64,000 nt of DNA from Stagnimonas aquatica (lineage in GTDB: Bacteria > Pseudomonadota > Gammaproteobacteria > Nevskiales > Nevskiaceae): contig NZ_RJVO01000001.1 in assembly GCF_003730135.1 (NCBI RefSeq), forward strand, positions 830,001-894,000, written 5' to 3'. Of the stretch, positions 1 through 12,862 are shown in pieces. Within the stretch, counting starts at the first letter, position 1. The number at the start of each line of letters is the position of its first letter. The translations under genes were made by a program, and so were the position numbers. The notes below the pieces were generated by a model. The model did not search any database. It worked only from the letters and a program-made list of their open reading frames with translations, and was not told the origin of the DNA.

Positions 1-3000
1 CGGCGCGGTGACGGTGGCGCCGGCATAGGCCGGGGCGCGGCCCTTGAGCGGCCGGGCATGGCCACCGTTGACCAGCCAGGTGGTGGCGGCCAGCTTGCGC
101 GGCTTGGCGAGGTCGAGCGTCTCGGCGCGGCCGGCGTAGAGCGCGGCGGCGTCGAAGCCGGGCAAGAGCACCGCCAGTTGCGCCAGGGTGTCGAGCAGGC
201 CGGCGAGGCCACGCTCCTCGGCGTCCAGCGCGTACAACTGGTGCGGCTGGTCCTTGAGGATGCGGCCGACCAGACCGGTGAGCACCTTGCGCGGGCCGAT
301 CTCGATGAAGACGCGGGCGCCGTCGGCGTGCATGCGCTCGACCTCGGCGACGAAGCGCACCGGGCTGACGATGTGGCGGGCGAGCGCGCTGCGGATCGCC
401 GCCGGCTCGGCGACATGCGGCTCGGCGCTGCTGTTGGAGTACACCGGCCAGGCCAGCGCGCCCACCGTCTGGCCCTTGAGGGCGGCGGCGTAATTGGCCT
501 CGGCGGCGGCCATCAGCGGCGAATGGAAGGCGCAGTCGGTGGCGATGCGCTTGTAGCCGACGTTCGCCTGGCCGAGGAAGGCGCAGGCGGCCTCGACATC
601 GGCGGTGGGGCCGGAGATCACCGTCTGGATCGGCGAGTTCTGGTTGGCCATCACCACGCTGGGGAAACCTTCCAGCAGCGGCGCCAGCGTCGCGGCGTCG
701 AGCCGCACCGCCGCCATCGCACCGTTGTCGTCGCCCTGGATGGCGGAGACGATGGCCTCGGCGCGCGCGCGCGACAGCCGCAGCAGGGTTTCGGCATCGA
801 AGGCGCCGGCGGCGGCCAGCGCCGCCAGCTCGCCATAGCTATGCCCGGCGGCCATGTCCGGACTGATGCCGAGACCGCGCAGCCACTCGAAGGCGGCGAG
901 TTCCACCAGGCCCAGCGCCGGCTGGGCGCGGCGGGTGTCGGTGAGCGCCTGCTGCTGCTGGGCGCGGGTGGCGTCGTCGTAGGCGGTGGTCGGGTAGATG
1001 TAGGGCAGCTCGGCGCGGCCGGCGGCGAGCAGCTCGGCACGCGGCGGGAAGTACACCAGGAGATCGCGCAGCATCCCCGGGTACTGGCTGCCCTGGCCGG
1101 AGAACAGCAGGGCCAGCTTGCCGGGTGCGATGTCCTTGCGCAGCGCGATGCCGGCGGCGCTGGCACCGGACAGCGCCGCGACGATGCGCTGGCTTAAGTT
1201 GGCGACATCGCTGGCGACGAAGGCGATCTGCACCGGGCCCTCGCCCGCTTCCCAGACCGTGCGGGCGAGATCGCGCAGCGCCAGCGGTGCGTCGGAAGCG
1301 GCGAGGAAGTCGGCGAGCCGGCGCAGCGTCGCCTCGGCCTCGGCGCGGCTGCCGCCGCGCACGGCGAACAGCTCGGCCGGCAGCGCCGCCGCGCCGACCG
1401 CGCTCTGGTGCGCCGGGTAGGCGGAGAGCACGGCGTGGAAGTTGGTGCCGCCGAAGCCGAAGGCGCTCACCGCCGCCCGCGCGAAGCTCGCCCGTGGCAG
1501 CCAGGGTGCCGGCTGGCGATTGAGCTGGAACGGGCTGCTGTCGCGCTTCCAGGCGGCATTCGGGCTGGTCACCTGGCCGGTGGGCGGCAGCACGCGGTGG
1601 TGCAGGGCCTTGGCGACCTTGATGAAGCCGGCGATGCCGGCCGCGCACTTGGTGTGGCCGATCTGGCTCTTCACCGAGCCGAGATTGGCCTGGCCGGGTA
1701 CCGCACCGCTGGCGAGGTAGACCTCGGTGAGCGTCTTCAGCTCGGTGCGGTCGCCGACCACGGTGCCGGTGCCGTGGGCCTCGACCAGACCGACTTCGCC
1801 GGGCAGCACGCCGGCCTGCCAGTAGGTGCGCTCCAGGGCGCGCTTCTGGCCCTCCTTGCGCGGGGCGGTCAGGCCAAGGCCCTTGCCGTCGCTGGAGCCG
1901 GCGACGCCGTCGATCACCGCGTAGATGCGGTCGCCGTCGCGCTCGGCATCGGCCAGGCGCTTCAAGACCACCACGCCGACGCCTTCACCGAGCGCGATGC
2001 CGTCGGCCTCGTTGTCGAAGGAGCGGCAGCGGCCCTTGGCCGACAGGGCACCCACCGAGGAGAACATCAGGAAGTCGGCGATGCCGTTGTGGAAGTCGGC
2101 ACCGCCGGCGAGCACGGTGTCGCTGCTGCCGAAGCGCAGCTCCTTCACCGCCAGCTCGATGGCGGTCAGCGAGCTGCCGCAGGCCGAGGTCACCGCGTAG
2201 TTGACGCCGCCCAGGCCAAGCCGGTTGGCGATGCGGCCGGAGATGACGTTGACCAGCATGCCGGGGAAGGAGTCCTCGGTGAGGCTGGGCAGCGCCTCGG
2301 CGAGCGCCGACGGCAGCTCGCCGCAGTACTGCGGAAACAGGTTGCGGAAGGTGTACTGGTTGCCGAGATCCATGCCGGCCTCGGCGCCGAAGATCACCGA
2401 GGTCTTTTCGCGGTCGAACCACTTGCTGCCAGAAGTGAGGCTATAGCCGGCGTCCTTGAGGGCCTGCTTGGCGACTTCCAGCGACAGCAGTTGCACCGGC
2501 TCGATGGCCGCCAGCGAGGCCGGCGGGATGCCGTACTGCAAGGGGTCGAAGGGCGTCTCGGCGATGAAGCCGCCCCACTTGCTGACGCTCTTGTCGTTGG
2601 GCGCGTCGGCGCCCCGGTAGTACTGCGCCACGCTCCAGCGCTCGGCCGGCACCTCGGTGACCAGGTCGCGGCCTTCGAGGATGTTGGCCCAGTAGGTTTC
2701 CAGGTCCGGCGAGCCGGGGTAGATGCAGGCCATGCCGACCACCGCGATCGGCTCGGCATTGGCGGCGCGCTGCGGCTGCGGCGCCTGCACCTGCGCGAGG
2801 TAGGCGCTGGCGCCGCGCGTCACCTGCGCGTGCAGCGCGGCCACCGTGGTCGCCGCCCGCTTCATGGCGATCACCTGGCCGATCATGTACATGCCTTCCG
2901 CTTCCTGCACGGCGACATCGACCGGCGCAAGCACGCCATCGACGTAGTCCACACCCTTGGTGGCGATGCGCAGGCGGCCAACGGTGAGGCCTTCCAGCGC

Positions 3001-4764
3001 CTTCCAGGCTTCCTTGGTGTCGATGCCCTCGCCATGCAGGCGCGCCTTCTCGCGCGCGAACAGGTCCATGAAGCCGGAGGGCAGGCAGCGGATGGCGTGG
3101 CCGGGCGCGGTTTCCACCAGCGCGGTCTCGGCGCCGGACAGGGCCTTCTGCTGGAAGCCTTCCAGCACCGCGCCGTCGCGCACCGCCTCGACGGTGGCGA
3201 TGTAGGCGGTGCCCATCAGCACGCCGATCTTGGCGCCGCGCGCCGCCAGCGGCGCCGCCAGGGTGGCGACCATCGCCGCCGAGCGCTCGTCGTGGATGCC
3301 GCCGGCGAACAGGATGTGCAGCGTCTCCGGCTGCTCGTGCTGGGCGAGCAGGGCGATGGCCTGCTCCCAGAGCACGAAGCTGTAGCGCGGGCCGACATGG
3401 CCGCCGCATTCGCGGCCTTCGAAGACGAAGTGCGTCGCGCCGTCCTTGAGGAACAGATCCAGCAGACCCGGCGAGGGCACGTGCAGATAGGTGGGGATGC
3501 CCATCTCGATGAACGGCCGCGCCTGCGAGGGCCGGCCGCCGGCGAGCAGCAGCACGCTGGGCTTGAACTCCTTCACCAGCGCCAGTTGCGGTTCGAGGAT
3601 GGCGGCCTCGGCGAAGCCGAGCACGCCCACGCCCCAGGGCTTGTCGCCGACCTGCGCGACGGTCGCGCTCAGCAGCTCGCGGCAGGCCGCCTCGCGCATC
3701 AGCGACAGCGCCAGGAACGGCAGGCCGCCGTCCCTGGCGACGGCGGCGGTGAAGGCGGCGGTGTCGCTGACCCGGGTCATCGGACCCTGCGCCACCGGGT
3801 AACGGGTGCCGTGCGCGCGCGCCCAGGCATTGCCCTCGTCGAGCACGCGCAGGCTCTGCGCCTGCTGGATCTGGCCGGCGATGCGCAGGCGCAGGGTCTG
3901 CGCCAGGGCTTCGAGATTGGGGCATTCGCCCAGCAGCAGGCGCGCCAGCGCGGCGTCCTGGCCGATGGGCAGCAGCTCACCGGCGAAAAGCCGGGCGCGC
4001 ACGGCGACGGCGTCCAGGCCTTCCAGCGCCGCGACTTCACGCTGACCACGCGCGTAGACGTGGTAGCCGGCGGCCTCGCGGGCCTCGCTGCCGTCCATGT
4101 TCAGCACCTGGGCCTTGAGCTCCTCCGGCAGGCTGCATTCCGGGAATACCGCCAGCACCGCGTCCAGCACCACGCCGGCGGCACCGCCGGTGAAGGCGGC
4201 GGCGGCGGTGTTGAGGCCGATGCCGCCCTGGCTGAAGACCGGCAGCGGCTCGCCCTCGCCCGCCTGCTCGTCGGCCAGCGCGACCAGGCGCTGCAACAGC
4301 ACGAAGCTGCTCTCGGCGCCGATGCGGCCGCCGCTTTCCTGACCCTTGGCGATCAGGCCGGCGACGCCGGCCTTGAGCGCGACTTGCGCCTCTTCCACCG
4401 AGCAGACCTGCGCCAGCACCGGCAGCGCACGCCAGGCGGCGGGCAGGCTGGCCGGATCGCCGTCCAGCACCAGGAAGGAGATGCAGGCCGGTGGCGTTAG
4501 CGCGCCAACATCGACACCGTCGGCGAGGCGTAGACCGAAGTCGGCGCCGCGCTCGCGCGCGAGCTGCGCGAACAGTGCCGGCCAGGCGGCGGGATCGCGG
4601 CCCAGATCGAGCGCGGCAGCCACGCCCTGGCGCGCCAGGGCGCGCGCCAGCGGCAGGTCGGCGCGCTCGAAGGGCGTGATCGCCAGCAGGCGGTAGCGCT
4701 CGGCACCGCCGGCCAGCCGCGGCAGGGCGCTGGTCTCGGTCTTCTGCTCAGTTCGCTTGCGCAT
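1..4764 (-). CDS. Giant type I polyketide/PUFA-like synthase, N-terminal part (NMO-NMO-KS-AT), runs off left edge
   Basis: The frame is open from an ATG at 4764, preceded by AAGGAG seven bases upstream, to the window edge (1588 codons, 3' end missing). Residues about 25-235 and 310-640 are two nitronate monooxygenase/2-nitropropane dioxygenase-like TIM-barrel domains with the flavin-loop motifs GQESGGRIG (near 144) and GRECGGHVG (Cys453). A ketosynthase follows at about 670-1100 with VTSACGSS (Cys862), EAHGTGT (His997) and IGHTK (His1037). An acyltransferase follows with GQGSQ (about 1222) and GHSYGE (Ser1309). All KS and AT catalytic residues are present. PfaD-type flavin domains act as trans enoyl reductases in polyunsaturated fatty acid synthases, so a PUFA-like secondary lipid or polyketide is a reasonable inference. 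Carrier and later domains must lie outside the window. It is 54 bp downstream of an ABC exporter in the same direction. Confidence 0.9.
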   Translation of the reverse strand, partial: MRKRTEQKTETSALPRLAGGAERYRLLAITPFERADLPLARALARQGVAAALDLGRDPAAWPALFAQLARERGADFGLRLADGVDVGALTPPACISFLVLDGDPASLPAAWRALPVLAQVCSVEEAQVALKAGVAGLIAKGQESGGRIGAESSFVLLQRLVALADEQAGEGEPLPVFSQGGIGLNTAAAAFTGGAAGVVLDAVLAVFPECSLPEELKAQVLNMDGSEAREAAGYHVYARGQREVAALEGLDAVAVRARLFAGELLPIGQDAALARLLLGECPNLEALAQTLRLRIAGQIQQAQSLRVLDEGNAWARAHGTRYPVAQGPMTRVSDTAAFTAAVARDGGLPFLALSLMREAACRELLSATVAQVGDKPWGVGVLGFAEAAILEPQLALVKEFKPSVLLLAGGRPSQARPFIEMGIPTYLHVPSPGLLDLFLKDGATHFVFEGRECGGHVGPRYSFVLWEQAIALLAQHEQPETLHILFAGGIHDERSAAMVATLAAPLAARGAKIGVLMGTAYIATVEAVRDGAVLEGFQQKALSGAETALVETAPGHAIRCLPSGFMDLFAREKARLHGEGIDTKEAWKALEGLTVGRLRIATKGVDYVDGVLAPVDVAVQEAEGMYMIGQVIAMKRAATTVAALHAQVTRGASAYLAQVQAPQPQRAANAEPIAVVGMACIYPGSPDLETYWANILEGRDLVTEVPAERWSVAQYYRGADAPNDKSVSKWGGFIAETPFDPLQYGIPPASLAAIEPVQLLSLEVAKQALKDAGYSLTSGSKWFDREKTSVIFGAEAGMDLGNQYTFRNLFPQYCGELPSALAEALPSLTEDSFPGMLVNVISGRIANRLGLGGVNYAVTSACGSSLTAIELAVKELRFGSSDTVLAGGADFHNGIADFLMFSSVGALSAKGRCRSFDNEADGIALGEGVGVVVLKRLADAERDGDRIYAVIDGVAGSSDGKGLGLTAPRKEGQKRALERTYWQAGVLPGEVGLVEAHGTGTVVGDRTELKTLTEVYLASGAVPGQANLGSVKSQIGHTKCAAGIAGFIKVAKALHHRVLPPTGQVTSPNAAWKRDSSPFQLNRQPAPWLPRASFARAAVSAFGFGGTNFHAVLSAYPAHQSAVGAAALPAELFAVRGGSRAEAEATLRRLADFLAASDAPLALRDLARTVWEAGEGPVQIAFVASDVANLSQRIVAALSGASAAGIALRKDIAPGKLALLFSGQGSQYPGMLRDLLVYFPPRAELLAAGRAELPYIYPTTAYDDATRAQQQQALTDTRRAQPALGLVELAAFEWLRGLGISPDMAAGHSYGELAALAAAGAFDAETLLRLSRARAEAIVSAIQGDDNGAMAAVRLDAATLAPLLEGFPSVVMANQNSPIQTVISGPTADVEAACAFLGQANVGYKRIATDCAFHSPLMAAAEANYAAALKGQTVGALAWPVYSNSSAEPHVAEPAAIRSALARHIVSPVRFVAEVERMHADGARVFIEIGPRKVLTGLVGRILKDQPHQLYALDAEERGLAGLLDTLAQLAVLLPGFDAAALYAGRAETLDLAKPRKLAATTWLVNGGHARPLKGRAPAYAGATVTAP

Positions 4765-4818
4765 GGTGCAACTCCTTCAACAAAGTGCGGCGGGTCCCAA
4801 GGGGAGGGCCGGCCGGGT

Positions 4819-5825
4819 TCAGTCCTGGGTCCAGCGGAACAGCCACGCGCCCAGCGCCAGGAACAGCGCGGTCATCGCGCAGAGCGCCAGCAGGTCGGGA
4901 GCGATATCGAGCAGGCCGGCGCCATCGAGCATCACCGCGCGTCCGGCATCGAGCATGTGGGTGAGCGGCAGCAGCGCGGCCAGCGCCTGCACTACCGAAG
5001 GCGCGCCATCGAGCGAGAAGAACACGCCGGAGAGCACCAGCATCGGCCAGGCGATGAGGTTGAGAAGGCCGCCGGAAAGCTCCTCGCTGGCGACCCGCGC
5101 GGCGACCAGGAGGCTCATCGCGATCATGCTCATCGAGCCCAGCGTCGCCACCAGCAGCAGGTTCAGATAGTTGCCCTCCATGCGCAGGCCGAGCATTGCG
5201 TTGCAGGCGGTGAACATGGCGGCGGTGATGACCACCACCAGGATCAGGCAGGCGATCATCTGCGCGCCGACGAACTCCACCGCGCGCAGCGGCGTGCCCT
5301 TGAGGCGCTTGAGGTAGCCGGACTTGCGGTAGCGGACGATCACATGACCGACCGCGAACAGGCTGGACAGCATGATGTTGAGCGCCAACAGGCCCGGCAC
5401 CAGCCAGTCGGCGTAGCGCAGCTTCTCGCCGCTCACCGGCTGCGCCTGGGCGCGGCTATCGCCGGCGACCAGCAGTTGCTGCAGCAGGCGGCCCTTGGCG
5501 GAATCGTCGTTGAGCCAGTAGCGCGCCGGCTGGCTGCGCAGGTCGAGCAGCAGGTCGATGCTCTGTCGCTCCACCTTGAGGATGCCCTCTTCCGGCGTGG
5601 TCTCGCGGTAGAACTGCACCGCCGGCGTGCCCAGGAAGGGATAGGTCTCGGCGCTGAGCGGCGCCTCGCCGAGCACGCCGACCTTGGCGACGGTCTGCGG
5701 GCTGGCGGAGAACACCAGCGCCATGCCCACCATCAGGAGCGGCGCGAACAGCAGGTTCCAGATCAGCACCAGACGGTCGCGCGCCACTTCCAGCATGCGC
5801 GCCTTGACCATTGCGAAGAGTCTTT

Positions 5826-5829
<4 letters not shown>
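4819..5829 (-). CDS. ABC-2 type exporter permease
   Basis: A 336-residue inner-membrane protein of the ABC-2 permease family. One N-terminal membrane helix (about 20-42) is followed by a periplasmic loop of about 120 residues, then a block of five hydrophobic helices from about 165 to the C-terminus, ending in FRWTQD. The start chosen is a GTG whose first bases overlap the TGA stop of the ATPase gene (GTGA), which implies translational coupling. It forms the membrane half of the exporter with the ATPase just upstream. The synthase gene begins 54 bp downstream, so this pair probably exports, or positions in the envelope, the product of that synthase. The substrate is inferred from context only. 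Confidence 0.88.
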
Positions 5830-6704
<875 letters not shown>

Positions 6705-7485
6705 CAGGGCGATCCGGATACGGAAACGGAGGTGGGCGCGGCGCCGATGCCGCGCACGCGAAGTTGGCCCACGGCGGCGGCGACCAGGCACGGCTCGCCA
6801 TGGCCCGGGGGTCGTCGGCCGACTCGTCTGTCCGGCCACGCGGAAACCAAAGAAGGAGAAAGACGCGCGGAGGTAACGCGTTTGAAAGTTGGCGCCAGCG
6901 TCAGGTTTTTGCTTGAGTCCTTGGGTCTTGCCGGAAAGCCCTTGCTCAGGGCTCCGGTCGGTGCGTTAACGCCGTTTGCGCCGAACCCTTTCATCAAGGA
7001 AAACCGGGAAACCCGCAGCCCACAGACCGTCGCGGCGCGCTGCGTGGCGCCGTTGAGCCTGGATGTGTTCTGGCTGGAGCATGGGACAACAACCTACTAG
7101 GAGAAGCTGGCAATCCGGTGACACGCACTCTTCGCGCCAACTTTCCGTCACGGCGCGATTTGGCGCGCACAACTTCCAGCTTGGGACGAGGAGATCCGGG
7201 GTGGTTGCGAATCCGGCCGGCGAAAAACCGCAAGCGGGAAATTCAGCCTATAGGGGAGTCGCGGCGCGCAGGATGCCGGATCGGGCGCGTCTTGTGCAGG
7301 GTGTTTGTTTAGTTTTTTGCAAAGCGACAACAGAGTCAGAAAACAGCTTCGTCTCGGCGGCAATCCATGAACAAATCGTCAGGCGCCACCGTTGCGCGCC
7401 GAGGCCGCGCGGGACTGTCAAAGCCTGTCAGCTGCTGACATTCGCGGCGCCTGGCCTCGCGGCACTGGACCCTGCGCGCGGCCGC
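6705..7485. other. Gene-free stretch of about 780 bp upstream of the exporter operon
   Basis: No credible coding frame was found on either strand. The short frames that occur here are Arg/Ser-rich and have no recognisable motif. The stretch must contain the promoter for the ABC exporter/synthase operon on the minus strand. No convincing -35/-10 pair or operator palindrome could be picked by eye. Base composition is slightly less GC-rich than the neighbouring genes, especially at about 7300-7380. Confidence 0.5.
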
Positions 7486-7518
7486 AAAAAAAGCGCCCTG
7501 AGGCCTGCCTCAGGGCGC
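7486..7518 (-). terminator. Rho-independent terminator of the sufS remnant
   Basis: A perfect 11-bp stem (7493-7503 with 7508-7518, GCGCCCTGAGG against CCTCAGGGCGC) with a 4-base loop is followed, on the minus strand, by seven T residues (A-run at 7486-7492 on the plus strand). It lies 15 bp downstream of the stop codon of the truncated desulfurase frame. This is the only textbook intrinsic terminator noticed in the window. Confidence 0.88.
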
Positions 7519-7532
7519 CGGTCAGCGCGGCT

Positions 7533-7835
7533 TCAGACCGCGCGTCGTCGCGCCGCCAGGCGATGCAGGGCCGCCACCAGCAGGTCGATTTCCTCGCAGG
7601 TGTTGTAGAAGGCCAGCGAGGGCCGCACGGTGGCCTCGACGCCGAAGCGGCGCAGGATCGGCTGCGCGCAATGGTGGCCGGAGCGCACCGCGATGCCGTC
7701 CTGGTTGAGCGCCTTGCCGACCTCCTCGGTCTTGTAGCCGGCCAGCACGAAGGACATCACGCTGGTGCGCTCGGCGGCGGCGGCGGCGCCGAGTCGCAGT
7801 CCGGGTACGGTCTCGCGACCATTCAGGGCCTGGGT
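7533..7835 (-). pseudogene. 3' remnant of a SufS-type cysteine desulfurase
   Basis: About 100 codons on the minus strand match the C-terminal end of SufS/CsdA desulfurases. They contain SVMSFVLAGY, the conserved active-site cysteine loop RSGHHCAQP and the family tail RPSLAFYNTCEEIDLL, and end at a TGA (7533-7535). The usual protein is about 400 residues; the PLP-binding Lys, the substrate site and roughly 300 N-terminal residues are absent. Homology fades upstream at about 7835, where the sequence becomes low-complexity before the next gene ends at 7921. A GTG at 7760 could still start a 75-residue peptide, but such a fragment cannot fold as an aminotransferase-type enzyme. Its intrinsic terminator is intact. 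The deletion or recombination event placed it next to the putative sulfur-uptake operon. Confidence 0.8.
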
Positions 7836-7920
7836 TGGCAGCGCGCGCTGCCGCGCGCGAGGCTGGGGAACCCGGCAACGACCCTTTAAATGGGAGTCGG
7901 AACGGACCCCAATCCAGCCG

Positions 7921-8493
7921 CTATTCCCGCACCAGCAGGAACCAGGCGTCGAGCGGCTTGCCGTGCCGGTAGCCGCGACCGATGCTGACGCCCTCGCTGA
8001 CGCCGCGCATCACGTCGGTGAGCTGATGGAACACCAGCAGGCTGAGGCCGACGGCGTTGGAGCGCGGCGGCGGCCAGCTCGCCAGCGGCCGCGCTGCCGG
8101 CACCCGGCGGTAGTCCACCAGCACCTCGCCCTGGGCGGCACTGGCGGTGAAATAGCCGGGGCCGACGTAGCGACGGGCACTGCCCTCGTTGTAGCCGAGC
8201 AGCTCGGTGCCCGCCGCCGGGCGCAGGAAGCGCTTCTCGAAGCGGCTGTAGGCGGGCAGCGAGTTGCGGCCCTGGTGGATCACCTCCCGACCGTCGGCGA
8301 CCGTGGCCGGCACCAGATCGTCCAGGCCCAGCGGCCGGAATCCGGCCGCCGCCTCGAACAACCGGGCCTGCTGGCGGCGGCCGAGGCTGAGCAACTCGTC
8401 GCGCCGCTGCGCTGGCGCCAGGCCATCCAGCCAGGCCGAGAGCGCCGGCAGGTCGAGCGGACCGGCGGTGAAATAGCGAAGGATCTGGCTCAT
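7921..8493 (-). CDS. Hypothetical protein, last gene of the TonB receptor/dioxygenase operon
   Basis: A 190-residue protein (MSQILRYF...) that I do not recognise. It has no signal peptide and no membrane segment. It is rich in Arg, Leu and aromatic residues, with a central GTELLGYNEGSARRYVGPGY region and a second half containing short beta-like stretches. It starts 13 bp after the stop of the dioxygenase gene and is clearly part of that operon, so it probably acts in the cytoplasm on the same substrate or product. The C-terminus ends WFLLVRE at a TAG (7921-7923). The GC skew and codon use look like those of its neighbours, which argues for a real gene. Function is unknown. Confidence 0.75.
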   Translation of the reverse strand: MSQILRYFTAGPLDLPALSAWLDGLAPAQRRDELLSLGRRQQARLFEAAAGFRPLGLDDLVPATVADGREVIHQGRNSLPAYSRFEKRFLRPAAGTELLGYNEGSARRYVGPGYFTASAAQGEVLVDYRRVPAARPLASWPPPRSNAVGLSLLVFHQLTDVMRGVSEGVSIGRGYRHGKPLDAWFLLVRE

Positions 8494-8506
8494 GGGCGTG
8501 TCGCGC

Positions 8507-9370
8507 TCAGCGTGCTTGGGTGGCGGACAGAAGCTTGCCGGGTTTCGGGTTCCAGCCCAGGGCGTTGGCCAGCCGGTGGTAGAACGGCGTCGGGCTGGCG
8601 GCGGACTTCGGTTCGTAGGCGCCCGCCACCACCGGCACGTAGAACACCCGGCGGCGGCTGGCCTCGCCGCTGACGCTGGACTGCTGCACCCGGTGCCAGA
8701 GCCGGCCGTCGTGGACGGTGAGATCGCCGGCTTCGGGGATCACCGCCACTTCCCGGTGGTCCGGCGCGTGGTCGAGGAAGTAGCGCTTGCCGAACACCAT
8801 CTTCAGCACCCCCTGCTTGTGGGTGCCCGGGATCAGCCGCAGGCCGCCGTGCTCGGGGCCGAGGTTGTTGAGATGGACGCCGACGTTGAGCATCGGATGC
8901 AGTTGCCGCTTGCCGAGGAACAGATCCCGCAGACCGTCGGTGTGCCAGCCCAGGCGGCTGTGGCCAGAGCCGGCGCTGTGTACGTAGTGGTTGAGCACCA
9001 GGCCGTCCTTCTCGTCGGCGCCCATGCGCGCGTCCGGCAGGCCGATCAGCGGGAACAGCACCGCGAAGCGCGGATCTTGGAGGAAGGCGGCCAGCCGCGG
9101 GTGGTATTGGTTGGCGAAGGCGAAGCGCTGGACGATGGGCCGGCCATCGACGTCACGGCCGTACTTGATCGGAATGCCGTTGACCTGCTCCACGCCGCGC
9201 GCCAGCCAGTCGCGCTCGACTTCCTGCGAGGCGGCGACCAGCTCGGCCACCGTCGCGGCGTCGATGAAGCGCTTGAAGTGCAGGAAGCCGTGCTCGTCGA
9301 AGAAGGCCTGCTGCTCGGCGGTCAGCTCGGGGCCGAGTTCGAAACGGGGATAGGGATGGCTCAGGCTCAT
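8507..9370 (-). CDS. Phytanoyl-CoA dioxygenase (PhyH) family Fe(II)/2-oxoglutarate oxygenase
   Basis: A 287-residue cytoplasmic protein with the double-stranded beta-helix metal site of the PhyH family: the HxD pair in GWHTDG (His143, Asp145), the distal His in GRLWHRV (His226) and a following Arg (240/241) suited to binding 2-oxoglutarate. PhyH enzymes hydroxylate or oxidatively cleave alkyl chains and amines. This family is distinct in sequence from TauD. It starts 3 bp after the TonB-receptor stop and precedes an unknown gene. Within this operon it is the only recognisable enzyme, so it probably oxidises the imported compound; the substrate is unknown. Confidence 0.88.
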   Translation of the reverse strand: MSLSHPYPRFELGPELTAEQQAFFDEHGFLHFKRFIDAATVAELVAASQEVERDWLARGVEQVNGIPIKYGRDVDGRPIVQRFAFANQYHPRLAAFLQDPRFAVLFPLIGLPDARMGADEKDGLVLNHYVHSAGSGHSRLGWHTDGLRDLFLGKRQLHPMLNVGVHLNNLGPEHGGLRLIPGTHKQGVLKMVFGKRYFLDHAPDHREVAVIPEAGDLTVHDGRLWHRVQQSSVSGEASRRRVFYVPVVAGAYEPKSAASPTPFYHRLANALGWNPKPGKLLSATQAR

Positions 9371-9373
9371 GGG

Positions 9374-11838
<2,465 letters not shown>

Positions 11839-11842
<4 letters not shown>

Positions 11843-12762
11843 GGCAGGGCCTCGGTCAACGGCCGAGGCGCGGTGGGTCGGAACAAACGCCAGCCTAGAG
11901 ACAAAAGGCCGGCGGCGAGTAGGCGCCACAGGCCCCAGAGGGCGACCGTGGCAAACGCCAGAGCATCGTCGGGCGCCAGCAGCAGCACCAGCGGCAGGGC
12001 CAGCGCCGAGTTCTGGACGCCCGCAGCCAACACCAGGGCCCGCCGTTGCGGCAGGCGCAGATCCAGGCTGCGGGCGACGATCTCGGCGACCAGCAGCACC
12101 AGGACATGGTGCAGGCCGACCAGCAGCAGCAGGCGACTCCAGCCGCCTGGCGGGTCGAGCCCCGACAGGCCCTGGGCCGCCTGGATCAGGGCCAGGGCCA
12201 GGGCGAGCGCGATCAGGGTCTGCACCAGCCGGTGCAGGAGCCGGCGCCAAGCGGGCCAGCGGCGCTGGATCCACAGCCCCAGACCCAGCGGCAGCAGGGT
12301 GGCGACCAGCAGCAGCAAACCGGTTTCCAGCAGGGCCGGCCAGGGCGGAGCCAGGGTCGCGGCGATGCCCAGGCTCAGCCAGGCCGGGGTCAGCAGCGCG
12401 CCTAGCAGCAGTGCGACCAAGGCGCCGGCCAGCACCAGCCCCAGGTCGGCGCGCGCGAACAGGGCGAAGGCCAGCGCGCCCTTGCCGCCCGGCGTCACCG
12501 CCACCAGCAGCAAACCCAAGGCCAGGCCCTGGCTGCGGGCCTCCGGCGGCAGCGCCAGAACCAGCGCCAGCAGGGTCAGCCCCGGCACCAGCAACCATTG
12601 CACCGACAGCAGCCCCAGCAAGGCCCGGCCGGGCAGCCAGCCGTGCAGGCCGGGGCGCGCCGACGGCGGCAGCGTCAGCCCCGCCGCCAGCAGCACCAGG
12701 GCGAGGAAGCCAGCAGCGACCAGCGGGTTGGGGAGCAGCGGAAGTTCGGGACTCGTGGACAT
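11839..12762 (-). CDS. BASS-family (bile acid:sodium symporter-like) inner-membrane carrier
   Basis: A 307-residue polytopic membrane protein with about nine to ten hydrophobic helices. The helix-break region VTPGGKGALAF and the second-repeat motif GVQNSALALPLVL match the crossover helices of the BASS/SBF carrier family, whose members move organic anions with sodium. The ATG at 12762 was chosen because sequence upstream is non-hydrophobic leader. It is the first gene of the operon carrier, TonB receptor, dioxygenase, unknown protein, so it probably completes import of the compound that the receptor brings into the periplasm. Family assignment rests on topology and the GxQN-type motif. Confidence 0.78.
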
Positions 12763-12837
12763 CGTGACGCCGGCAACTTGGGGAGGGAAAAACCAGCTCC
12801 GGCTTTCCCCGGCGGCGGACGGCGACAGACCGGCCCG

Positions 12838-12862
12838 CCCCGGCCACGGTCGGTGGCCGGGG
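12838..12862 (-). promoter_or_regulatory. Strong hairpin in the leader of the carrier/receptor operon
   Basis: A perfect 9-bp GC-only stem (12838-12846 with 12854-12862, CCCCGGCCA against TGGCCGGGG) with a 7-base loop lies 76 bp before the carrier start on the minus strand. There is no T-run after it, so it is not a simple terminator. It could be a leader structure that affects translation or mRNA stability, or it may have no function. Confidence 0.4.

Noticed and set aside
1408-4500. Very long plus-strand open frame (1030 codons)
   Set aside because: It lies antisense to the KS/NMO part of the synthase; the amino acid content is Gly/Arg/His/Gln-rich with no motif, while the minus strand carries full catalytic motifs. 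High GC makes such antisense frames common.
7063-7608. A 181-codon plus-strand frame in the gap before the sufS remnant
   Set aside because: No motif, Arg/Ser-rich composition, no Shine-Dalgarno sequence, and it overlaps the terminator and the desulfurase remnant.
7533-7760. Functional small cysteine-containing sulfur carrier
   Set aside because: The sequence is just the C-terminal part of SufS; without the PLP domain it is best read as a remnant.
8507-9370. TauD-type taurine dioxygenase
   Set aside because: The metal-site spacing and sequence around GWHTDG fit the PhyH family, not TauD, although both use Fe(II)/2-oxoglutarate.
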